This document shows, piece after piece, positions 12,683 to 13,044 of a DNA stretch of 13,044 bases; the stretch's first letter is position 1, and each line of letters opens with the position of its first letter. The notes beneath the pieces were generated by a model, which did no database searches, was not told the origin of the DNA, and saw nothing but the letters and a program-made list of their open reading frames with translations. The stretch covers positions 1 through 13,044 of the forward strand of contig JAKAAS010000012.1 in NCBI GenBank assembly GCA_021802225.1. The letters run 5' to 3'. Source of the stretch: Bacillota bacterium (GTDB lineage: Bacteria > Bacillota_E > Sulfobacillia > Sulfobacillales > Sulfobacillaceae). The translations under genes and the position numbers were made by a program.

Positions 12683-13044
12683 TTAGCGTTCGGGACCATC
12701 GAGCGTATTAAGGCGGCTTTGAGCCGCGGTGCGGATCTCAATAGAGGCGTCGGTAGCCTGCGCATCGAGTACGGACTTTGTGGCGTTGGGGTGCTCCGTG
12801 ACCGCCGCGCGAATATTCTTCTCGGGATCATGAGCCAATTTGACCAGTGTGAGCTCAGTGGTGTTGGGATTGTGGACGACTTGCGTACGAACGGCGGGAG
12901 AGGGATCCATGCCCAGCTGCATGAGTAATCCTGGCCCGGCGTTTTCATTGGCCGCGACGGCAGCTCGCACTTCAGCGTCTTGGTCAAACGAGTAGTGTTG
13001 CAACGTAAAAGCGTCGGTGATGTTAGCTAAGGCCTGAAGGCTTT
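12683..13044 (-). CDS. Variant leucine-rich/HEAT-like repeat protein, C-terminal part (cut by window edge)
   Basis: The frame is open from the right edge to the TAA at 12683-12685; about 120 codons are visible and the start is outside the window (a TTG at 13003 is possible but has no clear ribosome site). At least three repeats of about 22-24 residues follow the LRV/HEAT pattern 'D....VR.AVA.NPN......L..LA', for example EVRAAVAANENAGPGLLMQL, AVRTQVVHNPNTTELTLVKL and NIRAAVTEHPNATKSVL, with a last partial copy IEIRTAAQSRL. Such repeats stack into curved protein- or nucleic-acid-binding scaffolds. Its cellular role is unknown. The RelE-like gene follows 86 bp downstream. Confidence 0.85.
   Translation of the reverse strand, partial: SLQALANITDAFTLQHYSFDQDAEVRAAVAANENAGPGLLMQLGMDPSPAVRTQVVHNPNTTELTLVKLAHDPEKNIRAAVTEHPNATKSVLDAQATDASIEIRTAAQSRLNTLDGPER

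Overview
This 13 kb window looks like accessory DNA (a plasmid, integrated element or genomic island) from a Gram-positive bacterium of moderate-to-high GC. Almost every gene starts behind a strong GGAGG-type ribosome binding site, several genes start at GTG, and the flagellin and topoisomerase are of bacterial type. A Sulfobacillus-like Firmicute is my best guess, but that is impression, not proof. No replication initiator, rRNA, tRNA or CRISPR array is visible.

Left part (1-4261), a defence-like island. A type III restriction-modification pair runs on the minus strand: mod is complete and only the first codons of res lie in the window. Divergently, on the plus strand, are three genes: a small protein of unknown function, a winged-helix-like protein with a C-terminal nucleoside-deoxyribosyltransferase/TIR-like Rossmann domain, and a second protein with a different N-terminal domain and another TIR-like Rossmann domain. 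This trio is visibly more A+T-rich than the right half and is the best candidate for an undescribed immune system.

Middle part (4262-6376), a mobile-element control module. It holds a serine recombinase, a ribbon-helix-helix (RHH) regulator and three small plus-strand genes. Three near-identical palindromic sites (core ACTAGT) sit on the RHH promoter and inside the -35/-10 spacer of two plus-strand promoters, which suggests a small regulon run by the RHH protein.

Right part (6375-10047), a minus-strand operon: two small genes of unknown function joined by an ATGA overlap, DNA topoisomerase III (topB), and an MFS transporter coupled to topB by a TAATG overlap. A two-hairpin sequence element occurs twice here, once in the topB leader and once between the flagellin and this operon, with stems kept while their sequence changes.

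Far right (10250-13044), also minus strand: a variant leucine-rich/HEAT-like repeat protein cut by the window edge, a RelE-like toxin-fold protein, a membrane-anchored Mrr-type nuclease, a small two-helix membrane protein and a flagellin. The last four are tightly packed and may be one transcript, an unusual setting for a flagellin.
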